Shown piece after piece: positions 61,400 through 64,000 of a stretch of DNA of 64,000 nt (within the stretch, counting starts at the first letter, position 1; every line of letters starts with the position of its first letter). The stretch is from the NCBI GenBank assembly GCA_964595945.1, contig CAZQSL010000002.1, forward strand, positions 1 to 64,000, written 5' to 3'. A program made the translations under genes and the position numbers. The notes under the pieces are model-generated. The model saw only the letters and a list, made by a program, of their open reading frames with translations, ran no database searches and was not told the DNA's origin. The DNA comes from CAZQSL01 sp964595945. GTDB lineage: Bacteria > UBP15 > UBA6099 > JAJRTR01.

Positions 61400-64000
61400 A
61401 TGGCAATGAGGAAAAAAAGGGTCTACGAACACGCTAAGGATCTCGGTGTCTCCAACACGGAATTGATGCGCAAACTGAAATTCATGGGGGTAAGGGTCGA
61501 GAACATTTTTAATGCTGTCGATGACTCTGTTATCAATGAAATCAAGCGCCAGCTCGGAATGCATATTTTCGATGACGGCTCTGCCGCACCTGCTGCCAGA
61601 GTCCGAAAGGCTGCTACCATAATTCGCAAAGCTCCTCCCGCTGACTCCGAATCTGCCGAACCTCAGGGAGACGCAGTTCCTCAGGCCGGAGCCGCTTCCG
61701 AAGAGGTCTCCGTCACGCCAGCCGCTATGCCGGCTCCTTCTGTCGATCAGACATCTACGCCCAAATCAGCCGAGGCTCCGGCAGTATCTGTCCCCGCTGA
61801 TCAACAGGCTACGACCAAACCAGCCGAATCACATTCAGCACCTGCACCTGCACCGGCAAGCACGCCCAGACCACGGCAGGCAGATTCGCGGCCCCCGCGC
61901 CGCGATGGCGACCGCCCGCCATACAACGGCCCGCGCCGCGAAGGCGACAGCCGCCCGCCATACAACGGCCCGCGCCGCGAAGGCGACAGCCGTCCGCCAT
62001 ACAACGGCCCGCGCCGCGAAGGCGACAGCCGCCCGCCATACAACGGCCCGCGCCGCGAAGGCGACAGCCGCCCGCCGTACAATGGCCCGCGCCGCGAAGG
62101 CGACAGCCGCCCGCCGTACAATGGCCCGCGCCGCGAAGNNNNNNNNNNNNNNNNNNNNNNNNNNNNNNNNNNNNNNNNNNNNNNNNNNNNNNNNNNNNNN
62201 NNNNNNNNNNNNNNNNNNNNNNNNNNNNNNNNNNNNNNGCGCACCTGGTGGCAGGCCCGGGGGTGGTGGTCCAAGACCTGCGTCGGGCGGGGCTCCTTCT
62301 TCTAAATCAATAAAACCGGCCTCGATCGTCGAAGAATTGCAGGCTGCTCTCAACAAACCGAAAAGCGCACCGAAATCACTTCGTGACGAAGACGCGATAA
62401 AGAGAAAGAAAGAAAGACTCGCTCGCGAAAAGAAAGAAAGAGAAAACAAGAGACGCCTCGAAGTGCCGCCCCCTATCAAGGTGGACACCGACGATATTTA
62501 CTCCAGCCCCGAACGCCGCCTCGAAGCTATCAAGCAGCGTGGTCTGGTACGCGGCAAGGGTACAAAAACCGTATTCATGAAAAAACGGCAGCGTGATGCT
62601 GAAGACCAGAAACCTGCCGAAGAACAGCAAAAACGCCGGGTTGTCGTCACCGGTCCAATGACAGTGAAGGAAGTCAGCCATGAATTCGGGCTCAAGTCAT
62701 CCGATGTCATCATGTATCTGATGAAAGAACTTCAACTCATGACCACTCTCAACCAGAGCCTCGATGTCGATGTCATTACCCTGCTCTCCGAGCATTTCGA
62801 GGTTTCCATGGTTGTCGAAAAAAATACTTCTGTCGAAGCCGAAGCCGCCGAACTCCAGCGACTCGAAGACGAAGAGTCGGCGCTCGTCGAACGCCCGCCG
62901 GTTGTCACTATCCTCGGACACGTCGATCACGGCAAGACAAAGCTCCTCGACACTATCCGTAACGCACACGTAATCGACACCGAAGCCGGCGGCATCACAC
63001 AGCATATCGGCGCCTATCAAATCGTATATAATGACAGGAAAGTCACGTTTATCGACACCCCTGGCCACGAAGCTTTCACGGCTCTCCGCGCCCGTGGCGC
63101 TCAGGTCACTGACATTGCCATACTCATTGTCGCAGCCGATGACGGCGTCATGCCGCAGACGCTCGAAGCACTCGATCATGCCAAGGAAGCAAAAGTGCCC
63201 ATAATCGTCGCGGTCAACAAGATCGACAAACCGGATGCCAAGCCCGACACTGTCAGACGCCAGCTTTCCGATAAGGGCCTCATCCCCGAAGAGTGGGGCG
63301 GCGACACCGTTTATGTCGATATTTCCGCCAAGATGAACATCAATCTTGATCAACTCCTCGAAATGATATTCCTCGTGGCCGACCTCCACGCATACAAGGC
63401 CAATCCTGACCGAAAGGCGCTCGGCACGATCATCGAAGCCAAGCTCGACAAGGGAAAAGGCCCGGTCGCGACAGTCCTCGTCCAAAATGGTACATTGCGC
63501 TCCGGCGACTACTTCGTCGTCGGCGAGACTTACGGAAAAATCCGCGCTCTCGAAAACGACCGCAGCGAAAAGATCAAGGAAGCGCCACCTTCCACACCGG
63601 TTGAAATACACGGCCTCAGCAGTATCCCTGAATCAGGCGACAAATTTATGGTCCTCGAAGACGAAAAAACCGCGAGAGAAATCGCTTCGAAACGACAGGC
63701 GAAGAAACGCGAAGAGGCTCGACACTATACGAGCCGCATAACCATCGATGACCTCTTCAGACAAATACAGGATGATAAACTCAAGGAATTTAAAGTCGTT
63801 CTCAAATGCGACGTGCAGGGTTCGCTCGAAGCGATCACCGCAGCACTCGAAGGTATCACACATGAAGCTGTCCGCGTCAAGGTAATCCGAGGCGCACTCG
63901 GTGATGTCAAGGAAACGGACATAATGCTTGCCGCCGCGTCAAACGCTGTCGTGTTCGCCTACAACGTCGGTATCAATACGGCCGCGCAGGCACTCGCCAA
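61400..64000 (+). CDS. infB: Translation initiation factor IF-2, interrupted by an assembly gap, 3' end missing
   Basis: The gene starts at ATG 61400 with GGAGG nine bases upstream and runs beyond the window. The N-terminal IF2_N domain reads [20 protein letters not shown]. An Ala/Pro-rich linker and a tandem repeat follow, cut at 62139-62238 by 100 N. After the gap the frame is one base off, as expected if the N length is arbitrary. It continues with a second IF2_N motif, [20 protein letters not shown], and the GTPase: G1 [16 protein letters not shown]3 DTPGHEAF, G4 NKID. IF-2 is a GTPase that brings initiator tRNA to the 30S subunit. The break is an assembly artefact, not a frameshift. Confidence 0.95.
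61898..62138 (+). repeat. 39-bp tandem repeats in infB
   Basis: At least six units coding for [13 protein letters not shown] (13 residues, 39 bases; first unit 12 residues) run up to the N gap. Units differ only by silent C/T changes such as CCA/CCG in the PP pair and AAC/AAT. The repeats make a flexible basic linker between the N-terminal part and the GTPase core. The near-identity explains why assembly broke here. Confidence 0.9.
62139..62238. other. Assembly gap of 100 N
   Basis: Exactly 100 N lie in the infB repeat tract. The round number suggests a placeholder of unknown true length, and the downstream reading frame is shifted relative to the upstream one. Confidence 0.98.

Noticed and set aside
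62239..62305. Frameshift in infB after the gap
   Set aside because: The frame change coincides with 100 placeholder N, so it comes from unknown gap length and not from a mutation.
1..64000. tRNA, rRNA, CRISPR array, transposase or prophage
   Set aside because: I read all spacers over 100 bases for tRNA-like T-loop and acceptor patterns and for regular short repeats and saw none. No transposase, integrase or phage protein is among the reading frames. A tRNA scan could still find one I missed.

Overview
The window is an ordinary protein-coding bacterial segment of roughly 50-55% GC by eye. It comes from a draft or metagenome assembly, because a 100-base N run breaks the infB repeat tract at 62139-62238. 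The cell is a motile or once-motile diderm: there is a TolC-type channel, a MotA/MotB stator pair, an LptC-like protein, an OstA/LptD-like barrel protein, two lipoproteins and several exported proteins. Coding density, SD-preceded starts, short overlaps and mixed ATG/GTG/TTG starts all look like a free-living bacterium. I cannot name the phylum. I see no rRNA, tRNA, CRISPR array, insertion sequence or prophage.

Layout, left to right. 1-5.1 kb: end of a TolC-family gene, a CPxC thioredoxin-fold protein, an MFS carrier with a large extra loop, and motAB with its own promoter and terminator. 5.1-10.1 kb: a sugar-phosphate transferase that starts surface glycans, glycerate 2-kinase, a dolichol-phosphate-mannose-synthase-like glycosyltransferase, and aspartate ammonia-lyase. 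10.1-11.8 kb (minus): a NosL-like metallochaperone and an FtsX-type permease. 11.9-18.9 kb: a secreted coiled-coil protein, RidA, a glycosyltransferase, a nitroreductase, trpF coupled to a zinc-ribbon/LURP-one-like gene, ribBA, and a UroD-family methyltransferase-like gene. 19.1-24.9 kb: a 1573-residue secreted M6 metalloprotease converging on a secreted sialidase. 25-27.1 kb: guaA overlapping hpt. 27.3-35 kb: a dense plus-strand run of an LptC-like gene, an RDD/zinc-finger gene, lysA, a lipoprotein gene, a CCA-adding-type nucleotidyltransferase, an M50 protease, scpA, scpB and larB. 35.2-38 kb: a lipoprotein, a secreted protein and a non-coding stretch with a nested inverted-repeat element.

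38-42.2 kb (minus): a four-domain S1 protein, then serA with a class V aminotransferase. 42.5-49.8 kb: a surface-glycan cluster made of two tandem paralogous GT-C-like membrane proteins, a SAM methyltransferase, a polyprenol-type GT2, an MBOAT O-acyltransferase and an SGNH-like partner. 50-51.2 kb: an enolase-superfamily enzyme. 51.2-59.5 kb (minus): pncA, a TtcA-like thiolase, a zinc-ribbon TPR protein, a UbiA-family prenyltransferase, the OstA/LptD-like protein, pepA, dcd and a small orphan protease resembling lasso-peptide B2 proteins. 59.6-64 kb: nusA behind a promoter plus intrinsic terminator in its leader, then infB running off the end.

The genes fall into housekeeping runs (purine salvage, serine, lysine, riboflavin, chromosome segregation, translation) mixed with envelope and surface-glycan functions. 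I do not see a complete, clearly new multi-gene system. The best leads are the orphan B2-like protease, the MITE-like element, the MFS loop insertion, the nusA leader and the 42.5-49.8 kb glycan cluster.
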